This document shows positions 23,461 through 35,293 of a stretch of DNA of 64,000 nt, in pieces. Both the position numbers and the translations under genes were made by a program. The stretch comes from Macrotis lagotis (Eukaryota > Chordata > Mammalia > Peramelemorphia > Peramelidae): assembly GCF_037893015.1 (NCBI RefSeq), contig NC_133663.1, forward strand, positions 141,591,128-141,655,127. The letters are read 5' to 3'. Below the pieces are notes generated by a model. It saw only the letters and a list, made by a program, of their open reading frames with translations, made no database searches and was not told where the DNA came from. Every line of letters begins with the position of its first letter. Within the stretch, counting starts at the first letter, position 1.

Positions 23461-24124
23461 AAAATGAATGATATCAATATCACTTCCTGTTTCTAAAGGG
23501 AAAATAAGACTAGGGGAAAAGCTGACATTAGAAGAGATCTCTATTTCCATCATATCTCTATCCTCCTCTTGCTATAAATATAAGATTCTTATTTGCCTTT
23601 GACTGAGAACTCTCTCTCTCTCTTTCTCTCTCTCTCTATCTTTCTCCCTCTCTTGCCCTCCCTCCTTCTCTACTGTCCAGCAACCCCATAACCAAAAGGG
23701 AGATCCTCTTTCTCCTTCATTTCATACTGTCTTGTTGAGGAAGTATTGTATATAAAGCTTGTATATATGAAGTATTGTATATAAACCCTTTTATAGAAAC
23801 ATAAAGATTAGATTCAAGATGAAAAATCACATCCCCTATATTAATACTGGAGGAAGAAGACAGATATAATTCTAGCTAAATAATGCCTTTCTCTGAGGAG
23901 AGCAAAGAGACCAAGCTTCTTCCTCTAACTGCATGACTGAAATCAAAGTCTTCCTTGGAGAATTGGGGGAGAAGAGTGTAGAGGTAATTTTTCTATCGCT
24001 TTCCAGTCATTTAACAGTGCTCAAGTGATTCATGTAGTGAGGCCAAAATTTCCTCCCATCTTCCATTTCCCATTATCTTCACCTCCGCAATGAACAGACA
24101 GATTAGCATTACACGTACATATTT
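23461..24124. other. Unassigned DNA with a CT-rich tract
   Basis: (CT)n-rich sequence at about 23611-23680. Short duplication of GAAGTATTGTATATAAA near 23740-23785. Nothing else recognised. Confidence 0.45.
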
Positions 24125-24665
24125 TGATAAACATGTTTATCAAACATGTTTATTTTTGGTATGAGGAATTACGATTAAGGGAAAGAAATACATAAGAGAT
24201 AACATAAGTGTTCATCATATTCTGAAGGAATTTTGTGTGGTTCATTTTATTTTGGTTTTCTTCATGTGGATGGGGATAACATAGTCCATAGCTCGTTTAA
24301 TAGAGTTGTCCTAGCTCTCAGAAATGCTGAGAAGAGCTGTTTCCATCAAGGTTGTTCATCCATGTTTCTCTACAATCCAACCATTTATGGTTTTTATAGA
24401 ACAATAATATTCCATAATATTGTTTAGCCATTCCCCAATTGATGGGCATCCCCTTCAATTTCCAATTCTTTGCCACTACAAAAAGAGCTGTTCTGAATAT
24501 TTTGTAACATGTAGGAAATTTCCCTTTTCTTATAATTTCTTTTGCACATAGACCTAGAATTGGAATTGCTGGGTCAAAGAGTATGAACAATTTTATTACT
24601 CTTTGGATATAGTTCCATATTGCACTCCAAGGTTTCACCATTTCTGACTATTATTTTGTCCTCTT
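24125..24665 (-). mobile_element. L1 LINE 3' fragment (ORF2 C-terminus and 3' UTR)
   Basis: Minus-strand reading of 24318-24641 contains FDPAIPILGLCAKEI, YKIFRTALFVVAKNWKL and PINWG, the typical C-terminal end of L1 ORF2 (compare human L1 DPAIPLLGI and FIAALFTIAKTW). The 3' UTR continues down to about 24125. Both ends are truncated relative to a full L1. Confidence 0.82.
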
Positions 24666-25224
24666 CCTACCACACCATACAGGATTCTTTGTAATATATA
24701 TATGTATATATATATGTATATATGTATTTACATATACATGTATACATATATGTTTATGAATATGAAGTTTAATTCTGTAGGAATAAAATTAGAATTTCAT
24801 TAATATAGCTTCTCTGATGAAGTAAAATTGTACAGTTATTTTTAAAGTATACTAAAAGAACTAGAATCTAAACCAATATGCATTGATATAAAGTGAATGT
24901 TTTTAATACAAGAAACTAAGATTGAAAGTCATTTTAAAGCTTCTTAGGACCTAGTTGTACACTTTGTATTCATTTCTGTAAATCAATGTAAAGAAAGAAA
25001 AAGTTATTTCTAATTGTGCTTATAACTTTTAGTCACAATATCATTATTTTTGATAATATTTTTATTTTATGCTCTTTGAATGAAATTTGCTATATGTCTC
25101 TGGTTCTATTTTTTTCTTGTAGCTCCTCTGCTAAACATTTTTTTTAAATCACTTTATTAATTTTTTGGGAAAAAGTGTTCTTTTTATGTTCTCCTGGGTT
25201 TCTCTTCTTATGCCAATTTTTATC
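24666..25224. other. Unassigned DNA with TA tract
   Basis: TATATG-type low complexity at 24695-24755, then AT-rich sequence with nothing recognised. Confidence 0.45.
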
Positions 25225-25400
25225 ATAGAATCACATTACTAGAGCTGGGGGGGGATCACAGAGGCATCAACTGTTGTAGCAATCACTTAATACAGTTGAA
25301 GAAAGTTTAAGTAACTTCTCCAAGTTTACAAAATAAGTAAAGCAGATGAAGCTTTTATTTTTTTCTCTTCAGAGATATCCCTTCCCTTGTTGCCATTATG
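25225..25400 (-). mobile_element. MIR relic
   Basis: TAGAATCACATTACTAGAGCTGGG, then AGTTTAAGTAACTTCTCCAAG and a head-side CCATTATGCTATGAT fit a decayed reverse MIR. Confidence 0.45.
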
Positions 25401-26269
25401 CTATGATTCATCCCTTGTTTCTAATATATTTCATATTACATTACTCTCATTTTCTCTGACTTCTTTCTGATTTGCATCTAGTTGGAGCTGTCATATTCCT
25501 GAGAAATAGGATGCTACATTGAACAAGTCACTAAACTCAGAATACAGAAGCACAAGAATTAACTCCTATTTTTGACATATTTAAAAGGTGTAGCAATGGC
25601 CAAATTTCCTCTCAGAACTACCTTGTAACTCTTTTAAAGATTAACAGAGTAGGTGTCAACACCCATTGGTTTAAAGAGTTTCCATACTTAAAATTACCCA
25701 TTCCAGTAAATTAAAATGTCATTAACAACAGAAGTTTTTAAAAAGGCTTAAAATAGTATTTGAATATATCCATTGAATATCTCTGGTATTATCTTTTACA
25801 TACTGATTTAATCTATTTATGTAAAATTTTATACTTATTTTTCTTCTCTTCTACCATCCTTAATCTTTCTTCAAAATATGGAAAAGCAATTTGTTTTTCT
25901 TTCCCTTGCCAATAATATTAAAATGGAAAAGTAGATCATACATTTCAAAACCAAAGACAAAATGTTTTCTCCTCATGCCTTTACTTGAGGAGGTTTCTTA
26001 AGCACTAGATTTCATTTTAGTCAATGGAAAGTAACATTTTACCTGCTAACCTTCAGCTTTTTCTCCCTTTTTTGGCTTTTGTAGATTTCTCCCCTTACAG
26101 TAGTAGTATATTTAAAACAATATTCTTAGAGTTATTTCATTTATTTATCAGCTACTTAATCTTTATGTCAAAACTGACTTCTATGTTCTTGATATGGGGA
26201 CTTATTTTGTTATTTAAAAAAGAAACGGTATAAGAAATAGAGTTATAAATGAGTAGAAAAGATAAGGTA
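25401..26269. other. Unassigned intergenic DNA
   Basis: Nothing recognised; open frames here look random and hydrophobic because of T-richness. Confidence 0.4.
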
Positions 26270-27575
26270 TACAATGTACAGTAGACAATGATCATAATAA
26301 TCTAGTATTTGAAAAACCCAAAGATCCAAGCGTTGTGGAAAAGAACTTTTGAAAAATACTGCTAGGAACTGGAAAACAGTATGGCAAACCTAGGTGGAAT
26401 CCAACATCTCACACAAGATAAGGTCAAATGCGTACAAGAGGTAGACATAAAGAATGACATCATAAGGAAATTGGAGAAGCATAAAATAATTTACCAGACT
26501 TTGAGATAACAGAAGTATTCATAACTTATCAGGAGATGGAGAACATTGTGAGATGTAAAGTAGATAAATTTGATTGCAGTAAATTCAAAAATTTTTGCAC
26601 AAATAAAACTAATATAGCCCAAATTTGAAGGAAATGAGAACATTGAGGGAAAATTAAGCAAATTTTTTTCCAATCCAGGTTCCCTTTCTCAAATATATAG
26701 ATAAGTGAGTCAAATTAATAAGAGTGTAAATCATTCACCAAATGATAAATGGTCAAAATATGAATAGTTTTCAGAAAAAAAAAATCAATGCTATTTCTGG
26801 TCATATAAAAATAGATACAATCCCTATTGATTAGAGAAACACAAACTATAACAACTCTGAGACAGCACATCACATCTATCACACTGGTTTACCAGACAAA
26901 AATGTAAAATGACAACTGTCAAAGAGTTCATGGCAAAATCGGAATATTGATACACTGCTTTTGCAGTTATGAACTGGCCCAACCCTACTGCAGAGCAATT
27001 GGAAGCAAGTCCAAAGGACTGAAAAAACGTTTATTTTTTTATAGGCAGCAATGGCATTAGTAGTTTCTTATACCAAAAAGATAAATAGGACTGTGGTGGC
27101 ATACTATTTTGATATCAGAAACTATGGACAGTTTCAGAAAAATCTGGTAAGAATTATATAAATCAAAGTAAAGTGAATTTAGGAGAAACATGAAAGCATT
27201 GTAGACAGTGACAGCAATAATATAGGATGATGAATTATGAATGATAACTGTTTTCTTCAAAACAGGGATGAAACATATTTCTGCAAGACTCAAAATGAAA
27301 AATTCTAATCACCTCCAGAGAAAGAATTGATGGAATTTAAAAGCAGGTCATAGTATACTTTTGAAAAATCTTTATTTTTTTGCCTTTTGTTTGTGTTTTC
27401 TTTTACATGTTTAATAAAGAGATATATTTTGCATAATTGTACATGTATAACCTCTTTCAAATTGTTTACCTTCTCAATAAGGAATGAGAAGAGTAAAGGG
27501 ACAAGAGAATTTGGAATTCAAAGTTTTAAAAGGTTGCTAATTTTATATGTAATTGAAAAAATGAAATATTAAAAA
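26270..27575 (+). mobile_element. L1 LINE, ORF2 C-terminal part and 3' UTR
   Basis: From a decayed 'GATAAACCCAAAGA'-type stretch near 26310 it follows the L1 ORF2 C-terminal order (AACATCTCACACAAGATAAG near 26401; GAACATTGTGAGATG near 26540; the ATTAGAGAAACACAAACTAT block near 26830). The 3' UTR has CACCTCCAGAGAAAGAATTGATGG near 27311, the GCATAATTGTACATGTATAACC block near 27432 and an A-rich end near 27570. Many frame breaks. Confidence 0.78.
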
Positions 27576-27579
27576 AAGA

Positions 27580-28200
27580 AAACCTGAGACATCTCTTTGA
27601 CCTTTTTCAATTTCCAAGTATTTAACAAAATTTCATTTCTTTACTTCATATTTGATATTCATTATATATATATATAATTTTGAATTTTTATAAAAACTTA
27701 TTAATTTTGTTTTATTCCAGTATTTTTCAGCATCTTCATTTTCTTTGAAAGTTTGCTGGAATATGGATAATCTACATGAATGATTACTCTTTCATTCTAA
27801 AGTCTAAAAGATTTTTCTTTGTTATTATAATGTCATAATTTACCTATAATGTGATTAGCACTGGTGAATCATTTATAAATTTTATAGTATAGTGAATTTT
27901 ATAATTGACATTTTTAACTTTTCTAATTTTATAAAATTTGAAAAAGAATATTTTCTATAATAAAGAATGTATCAAAATGCAACTATATTCATTTGCATCC
28001 ATATATTTGTATGTGCACATGTTAGTGTGTGTTAGTATTCATTTTAGGTAAAGGCAAAGAATTAGACATGGTTGTCTCTGAAAATTGGATCTCCTTAACC
28101 AATCATGACTTCTGTCACATTCTTCATGAAACAAAATGGCAAAAAACTTGCTTTCATTTTTAAACATTTAACAGAATGTTTTATCTGCTCTGTTTAAGTT
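27580..28200. other. Unassigned AT-rich DNA
   Basis: Short (AT)n at 27662-27678. No gene or repeat family recognised. Confidence 0.45.
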
Positions 28201-28204
28201 CTTC

Positions 28205-28252
28205 CTCTCTCCCTCCCTTTCTTTCTTTTTTCTCTTTTTCTCTCTCTCTTTT

Positions 28253-28314
<62 letters not shown>

Positions 28315-28417
28315 TTTCTTTCTTTCTTTCTTTCTTCCTTCCTTTCTTCCTTCCTTCCTTCCTTCCTTCCTTCCTTCCTTCCTTCCTTCCTTCCTTCCTT
28401 CCTTCCTTCCTTCCTTC

Positions 28418-28480
<63 letters not shown>

Positions 28481-28482
28481 TT
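28205..28482. repeat. Composite (TTTC)n-(TTCC)n-(TTTC)n microsatellite
   Basis: An uninterrupted polypyrimidine stretch with three blocks: TTTC repeats (about 28251-28335), TTCC repeats (about 28335-28418) and TTTC repeats again (about 28418-28480). It abuts the 3' terminus of the minus-strand L1-type element that begins at 28484, so on that element's strand it reads as A-rich (GAAA)n. It therefore probably grew from that element's poly(A) tail. Confidence 0.95.
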
Positions 28483-28791
28483 TTCCTTACATTTTTATTT
28501 ATTTATGATTACTAAAATATTCTTGCTGTAAAAGTAAACATAATCCCCCTACCCCCACAAAAATAAAATACCTCATTAGAAATAAAGTGAAATAAAGAGA
28601 AAAAATATGCTTCAGATTGTGTTCAGATACTTTCAGCTCTGTCTCTGAGATAGATTGCATTCTTTATCATAAGTCCATCAGAGAAGTTTCTTCCATATTT
28701 TTCCACAGTTGCTGTTGTTGATTTTAATTCCCTCCATCCATTCCTCCCTATTACCATTTATTATATTTTCTCTCTCCTTCAAATGTGCTGT

Positions 28792-28929
28792 GGGGCAGCC
28801 AAGTGGCACAGCAGACAGAACACTGGGGCTAGGGCATCCATCTCACCCCATTGACCCAGAAACCACCCAGCCTTGCAGTCCCAGAGAGGCCATTCAATCC
28901 CACACCCTTGCAAAAAGCAAAAAAGATAA
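28792..28929 (+). mobile_element. SINE with the usual head and tail but a divergent C-rich body
   Basis: Starts GGGGCAGCCAAGTGGCACAG like the main SINE and ends CCCTTGCAAAAAGCAAAAAA. Between them about 80 bp (ACCCAGCCTTGCAGTCCCAG and flanks) do not match the usual body. Confidence 0.65.
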
Positions 28930-29086
28930 TGTGGGGACAATTAGGTGGTGCGGTAGATAGAGCACTGAATCTGGAGTTGGGAGTACCTGAGTTCAAATCC
29001 TACCTCAGCCACTTAAAAATTACCCAGTTATGTGACCTCGGGCAAGTTACTCAACCCCACTGCCTTGCAAAAACTGAAAAAAAAAG
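28930..29086 (+). mobile_element. Marsupial tRNA-related SINE
   Basis: Inserted into the tail of the preceding SINE. AAAAGATAA flanks it at 28921-28929 and 29087-29095. Confidence 0.85.
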
Positions 29087-30304
29087 AAAAGATAAAAGAA
29101 AATGTATCATATCTGACTATCCTCTCCCATGATCTACACTCTCCTCTCTGAACTATATCCTCCCTCCCGTCCCCCTGTACCCTTTCTCACCGTTTTTCTT
29201 TAGATTTTTATTCTCTATTAAGTATTTATGTTGTTTCCTCTCTGAGACATTTCAGATGAGAATAAAGGCTTACTCATTCCTCCTCACATTCCCCCTTTCT
29301 ATACCATTGCAAAAGCTATTTCTTGACTCTCTTACAAGAAATATCTTAGCCTATTCTACCTCTCCTTTCCCTTTCTCCCAGTAAATTTCCATTCTACCCA
29401 TTGAAAAGATTTTTATAATATAACATATTCAAATTCATCTCCCTCCTGTGCCTTGTCTACATATGCTACTTCTAATTGCTTTAATAAATGAGAAAGTTCA
29501 TATGAGTATTATAAGTATCTTCTTCCCCTGCAGGAATACATGTAGCTAGCTCATCATCATCAAACCCTTCATAATTTATCCTTATCTTCCACTCTTTCTA
29601 TGCTTCCCTTGTGTCCTGTGATTGAAGATTAAACTTTCTATTTAGCTCTGATCATTTCAACAAGAAAGTATGAAATTCCACTGTCATTGAATGTTCATCT
29701 TTTCCCTGGAAGAGGATCTTCAGTTTTGTGGGTTAGCTGATTCCCAGTTGCATTCCAAGGTCTTTTGCTTTTTATATTACCATATTCTAAGACCTACAAG
29801 CCCTTGTTGTGGATACTGCTAAGTCCTATGTGATACTGACTGCAGCACCATGATATTTGAATTGTTTCCTTCTGGCTGGCTTTAATATTTTTTTCTTTGA
29901 CTTGGGAGTTCTTGAATCTCGTTATAATATTCCTTGGTATTATATAATATTTTGGATCTCAGGAGGAGATGTGTAAATTCTCTTAATTTCTATTTTGCCC
30001 TCTGCTTCTAGAGTATCAGGGTAATTTTGTTGTAGAAATTCTTTAAAAATGAAGTCAAGGCTCTTTTCCTGATCATGACTTTCAAATATTCCAATAATTT
30101 TTAAACTGGCTCTTCTGGATTTGTTTTTCCAGATCAGTTGTTTTTAAAATGAGATATTTCAAGTAGCTTTTCATTATTTTGGTATTATATTAATGTTTTT
30201 TAATTCCTTACAAAGTCATCAGCTTCTTTAGCTCCATTCTACATTTGAAGGATTTAAGTTCCTCAGAGAGCTTTCTTATCTCCTTTTCCATCTGGCCAAT
30301 TCTG

Positions 30305-30452
30305 TTCTTTCTTTTTGCAAGGCAATGGGGTTAAGTGGCTTGCCAAAGGACACACAGCTGGGTAATTATTAATTGTCTCAAGCAGGACTTGAACTGATTG
30401 TGCTCTTGACACATGGCTAGTGCTCTATCTACTGTACCACCTAGCTGACCCT
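30305..30452 (-). mobile_element. Marsupial SINE inside L1 ORF1
   Basis: Reverse copy with perfect 8-bp TSD CAATTCTG at 30297-30304 and 30453-30460, splitting the ORF1 coiled-coil region. Confidence 0.87.
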
Positions 30453-30770
30453 CAATTCTGCTTTTAAGGCATTCTTCTAATTAACATTATGGACTGCTTT
30501 TTCCTTTTGACATAAACTGGTTTTTAAAATGTTTTCTTTAACTTTTTTTTGGATTTCCTTGATCAAGCTGTTGACTTTGTTTTCATGTTTTTCCTGCATC
30601 TCTTTCATTTCTCTTCCCAATCTTTCCTTGACCTACCTTACTTGATTTTTAAAATCTTTTTTGAGTTCTGTCATGGTTTGAACCCAATTCCTATTTTTTG
30701 TGGAGGCTTCAGTTACAGAAGCTTGGACTTTGCCACCTTCTAGTGTGTGTGTTCTGATTTTCCATGGGGA

Positions 30771-33604
30771 AAAAACTCCAGGGACAAATAGATTCACAAG
30801 TGAATTCTATCAAACATTTAAGGAACAATTGGTTGCAATTCTATATAAACTCTGGAAAAGTAGGGTAAGATGGAATTCTGCCTAACTCTTTCTGTGACAC
30901 CAATATGATACTGATATCTAAACCATGCAAAATTAAACCAGAGAAAGAAAAATATAGAACTATTTCCCTGTTGAATATAGATGTAAATATCTTGAATAAA
31001 ATCTTAGCAAAATAATTTCAAGAAATTATCATTAGGATAATTCCTTATGATCAAATAGAATTTATTCCAGGAATGCTGGATTTATTCAATATTAGAATAA
31101 CTGTCAGTATAATTCATTATATCAATAAGAAAGCTATCAGAAATGATATGATTATATCAATATCAAAATGCAGTATCCATTCCTACTAAAAAGATTAGAG
31201 AGTATAGGAGATAAATGTATTGTTCCTTAGAATAATAAACAGTATGTATCTGAAACCATCAACAAGAATTATGTGCTATAGAGATAGGCTAGAGTCATTC
31301 CCAACAAGATCAGGGGTGAGACAAGGATGCCCATTATCACCACTACTATTTGATATCATATTCAAAATGTTACCTTCAGGGGGCAGCTAGGTGGCACAGT
31401 GGATAGAGCACCGGCCCTGGAGTCAGGAGTACCTGAGTTCAAATCTGGCCTCAGACACTTAAGAATTACCTAGCTGTGTGGCCTTGGGCAAGCCACTTAA
31501 CCCCATTGCCTTGCAAAAATATAAAAAAAAAAAATTAGCTTCAGCAATGAGAAAAGGAAAATAAATTGAAGGTATTAGAATTAGGAAGGAAAAGACAAAA
31601 CTCTCACTTTTTGCAGATGACATGCTGGTATACCTAAAGAATCCCAAAAATCATTTAAAAAACTACTAGAAATAACTGGCAAATTTAGCAAAGTCCTAAT
31701 ATATAAAATAAAACCTCATAAATCCTCAACATTTCCATATATGACTGTACAGCAGAAATATCCAGAAAGAGAAATCCAAAGTAACCTCAGAAAATATTAA
31801 ATATCTAGGAGTCTACTTGCCAAGTCAGATTTAAAAACATTTTGAAAACAATTACAAAGCACTTCTCATACAAATAAAATCAGATTTATATGACTGGGCA
31901 AACATCAACTGCTCTTGGATAGGCTGAGCTAATATAAATGAAATGACAATTCTACAAAACTAAACTACTTGTTTAGTGCCCTACCAATCAAAATTCCAAA
32001 AAAATACTTTATTGAGTTAGAAAAAATTATAAGTAAATTCATATGAAGAAATAAAAAGTCAAAAATTTCCAGGGATTCAATGATTAAAAAGTGCAAAAGA
32101 AGGTGGCTTAGTCTTACCAGAACTGAAATTATATTATAAAGCATCAGTCATCAAAACTGTCTGGTACTGTTTAAGAAATAGAGTGGGGCAATCAGTGAAA
32201 TAGACTGGGTACAATAGCAGGAAATGATTATAGCAATCTGCTCTTTGATAAACCCAAAGATTACAATTATTGGGATAAAAACTGTTGGGAAAATTGTAAT
32301 TTTGTATGGACAAAACTCGGGTTAGACTGACATCTCACACCTTGTTCCAAGATAAGATTAAAATGAATATAGGATTTAGACATAAAAAACAATATTATAA
32401 GTAAACTAGAAGATCAAGAAGTAGTATACCTGTCAGATCTATGGAAAGCGAAGCAGTCTGTGACTGAGGAAGAGATGGAAAACATTATTAAACACAAACT
32501 GGATAATTTTGATTACTTTAAATTAAAAAACTTTTTTACAGACTAAACCACTGTAACCAAGATAAAAAGAAATGTGCTAAATTGGGAAACACATTTTATG
32601 ACTGGTATTTCTGACAAAATACTCATTTCTAAATTATACAGAGAATTGAGTCAAATTTTCAAAAAAATAAACCATTCCCCAATTGACAAGTAGTCAAAGG
32701 ATATGCAAAGGCATATTACAAATGAGGAAATCAAAGAGATCCATAGTCATATGAAATTTGCTCTTTACTTATTAGAGAAATACAAATTAAAGCATCTCTG
32801 AGTTACCACCTCATACCTCTCAGACTGGTCAATATGAAAGGAAAATGATCAATGTTGGAAGGGATGTGGGAAATCTGGAACACTAATGCATTGCTGGTGG
32901 AGCTGGGAATTCATCCAACCTTTCTGAAGAGGAATTTGGAATTATGCCCAAAGGGCAACAAAAATGTGCATACCCTTTGATCCAGCAATACAACTACTGG
33001 GTCTATAACCTGAAGAGATCCTGAAAAAAGGGTAGAAACATCACTTGTACAAAATATTCATAGCAGTCCTGTTTGTGATGGCAAAGAATTGGAAATTAAG
33101 TGAATGTCTTTCAATTGGAGAATGGCTTAACAAAATGTGGTATAAGTATGGCATAGAACACTATTGTGCTATTAGAAACCAGGAGGAATGGGAATTCAAG
33201 GATGCCTTGCAGGATTTGAATGGACTGATGCTGTGTGAATTGAGCAGAACCAGAAAACTATTGTAGACCCTAACAACAACATGGGAGCTATAATCAAGCT
33301 TGATGGACTTGTTCATTCCATCAGTGCAAAATTCAGGGACAATTTTGAGCTATCTGTATCCAGAGAAAGAATTGTGGACTTTGAACAAAGACCTAATTTA
33401 GGGAAAAAACTCATTATCTTATTATGTAATTTTGCGATCTCTTATACTTTACTTTTCTTCCTCAAGGAGATGATTTCTCTCTCTCTTTACATTGGAATTG
33501 ATGTAAAGGATAAAAGACTGCCTTCTCTAGGGGGTAGTGGGAAGAAAGCAAGATTACAGGAAAAATTGTAAAACTCAAAATAAATAAAATCTTTCTTTAA
33601 AAAA
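30771..33604 (+). mobile_element. L1 ORF2 (reverse transcriptase to 3' end), part of chimera A
   Basis: The endonuclease domain is absent; the segment begins at the reverse-transcriptase entry ([20 protein letters not shown] near 30795). RQGCPLSPLLFDIIF lies at about 31319-31365, and the FADD catalytic motif (LSLFADDMLVY) at 31601-31633. The AEKAFDK stretch present in copy B is missing. The C-terminal part has YKIFIAVLFVMAKNWKL near 33045, then a 3' UTR and A-rich tail near 33580-33604. A SINE splits it at 31381-31534. Multiple frame breaks, so not functional. Confidence 0.88.
31381..31534 (+). mobile_element. Marsupial SINE, near consensus, inside L1 ORF2
   Basis: Near-consensus full-length copy with long A tail. 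Flanks TTACCTTCAG (to 31379) and TTAGCTTCAG (from about 31534) form a TSD with one mismatch. Confidence 0.9.
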
Positions 33605-34170
33605 AATGAGGTCATGGCTCTTTCCCTGATCATGACTTTCAAGAATCCCAATAATTTTTAAATTGTCTCTTCTGGATCTGTTTTCCAGATCATTTGGTTT
33701 TTTCACACTTTCTTATTTTTCATTATTTTGATATTGTTTTATTGTTTTCTGATTCATCTCAAAGACATTGGCTTCTTTTAGTACCATTCTACATTTGAAG
33801 GATTTGGGTTCCTCAGAGAGTTTTCTTATCTCCTTATCCATCTGGCCAATTTTACTTGTTAAGGCATTATTCTCCTCATTAACTTTTTTGGTCTGCTTTT
33901 TACATTTGACCTAAACTGGTTTTTAGCAAGTTGTTCTCTTTAGCAATTTATTGGATCTTCTTGATCAAGCTGTTGAATCTGTTTTCATGTTTTTTTTTCT
34001 GCATCTCTTTCATTTCTCTTCCCAATTTTTCCTCTACCTTCCTTATTTGATTTTCAAAATATTTTTTGAGCTTTGCCATAGTTTGAACATAATTCTTATG
34101 TTTCTTGGAAGCTTTCGATATAGAAACTTGGACTTTGCCATCTTCTGAGTGCGTGTTCTGATCTTCCATG
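33605..34170 (-). mobile_element. L1 ORF1 N-terminal half, part of chimera B
   Basis: Minus strand reads [20 protein letters not shown]... with the coiled coil (LGREMKEMQKKKHENR) and runs into the start of the RRM, ending at the A-run that terminates chimera A. The ORF from 34190 to 33948 is open for 80 codons. About 82 percent identical by eye to the matching part of chimera A. Confidence 0.82.
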
Positions 34171-35235
34171 GGAAAAAACTCCAAGGCCAAATGGATTCAC
34201 AAGTGAATTCTATCAAACATTTAAGGAACAATTTGTTCCAATTCTATATAAACTCTATGGAAAAATAGGTGAAGACATAACTCTGCCTAACTCTTTCTAT
34301 GACACCAACATAGTGCTGATAACTAAACCAAGAAGAGTTAAAACAGAGAAAGAAAATTATAGACCTATCTCCCTGATGAACATCGATGCAAAAATCTTAA
34401 ATAACATCTTAGCAAAATGATTACAAGAAGTTATCACTGGGATAATACATTGTGACCAAATAGGTTTTATCCCAGGAATGCAGGTTTGGTTCAGTATTAG
34501 AAAAACTGTCAGTATTGTTAATTAAATCAATAAGAACCCTATCAGAATTCCTATGATTATATCAATAGATGCTGAAAAAGCATTTGACAAAATACAGCAC
34601 CGATTCCTACTAAAAAGATTAGATTGTAAGAAATAAATGAATTGTTCCTTTGAACAATAAGCAGTATCTATCTGAAACCATCAAGTGTTATATGCAACTA
34701 ATATTTCTGATAAAGTACTCATTTCTAAAATATATGGAAAACTGAGTAAAATTTCTAAAAACCAAGCCATTCCCCAAATGACAAATGGTCAAAGGACATT
34801 CAAAGGCAATTTATAGATGAGGAAATGAAAGTAACCCATAATCAAATAAATAATTGCTCTAAATCATTACTTATTAGAGAAATTCTAATTAAAGCATCTC
34901 TGAGGTCACACCTCTACGACTGGACAATATGAACAGAAGGGACAATGATCAGTGTTGGAAGGGATGTGGGAAATCTGGGACACTAATACATTGTTGGTGG
35001 AGCTGTGAACTCATTCAAACTTTTTGGAGAACAATTTGGAATTATGCCTAAAGGGCAAAAAAAAATTTGCATACCCTTACATCCAGAAATACCACTGCTG
35101 GATCTATACTCTGAAGAAATTATGAAAAAGGGTAAAAACATCACTTGTACAAAAATATTCATAGTAGTTGTGTTTGTGGTGGCAAAGAATTGGAAATTAA
35201 GTGAATGCCCTTCAATTGGGGAATGGCTTAACAAA

Positions 35236-35293
<58 letters not shown>

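Larger units (their letters stand above)
28484..30770 (-). mobile_element. HAL1-like L1 segment (3' UTR and ORF1), part of chimera A
   Basis: On the minus strand: ORF1 N-terminus (start near 30755, MENQNTHT), coiled coil, RRM (decayed IIG...ESHDQEK near 30070), C-terminal domain to about 29690, then a long pyrimidine-rich (plus-strand) 3' UTR to 28484 with no ORF2. ORF1 directly followed by a 3' UTR is the HAL1 (half-L1) layout. SINEs are inserted at about 28791-29095 and 30305-30452. At about 30770 it is joined head-to-head to plus-strand ORF2. Confidence 0.7.

Noticed and set aside
28176-28508. 110-codon open frame with Ser-Phe-Leu repeats
   Set aside because: It is the TTTC/TTCC microsatellite read in frame, with no gene features.
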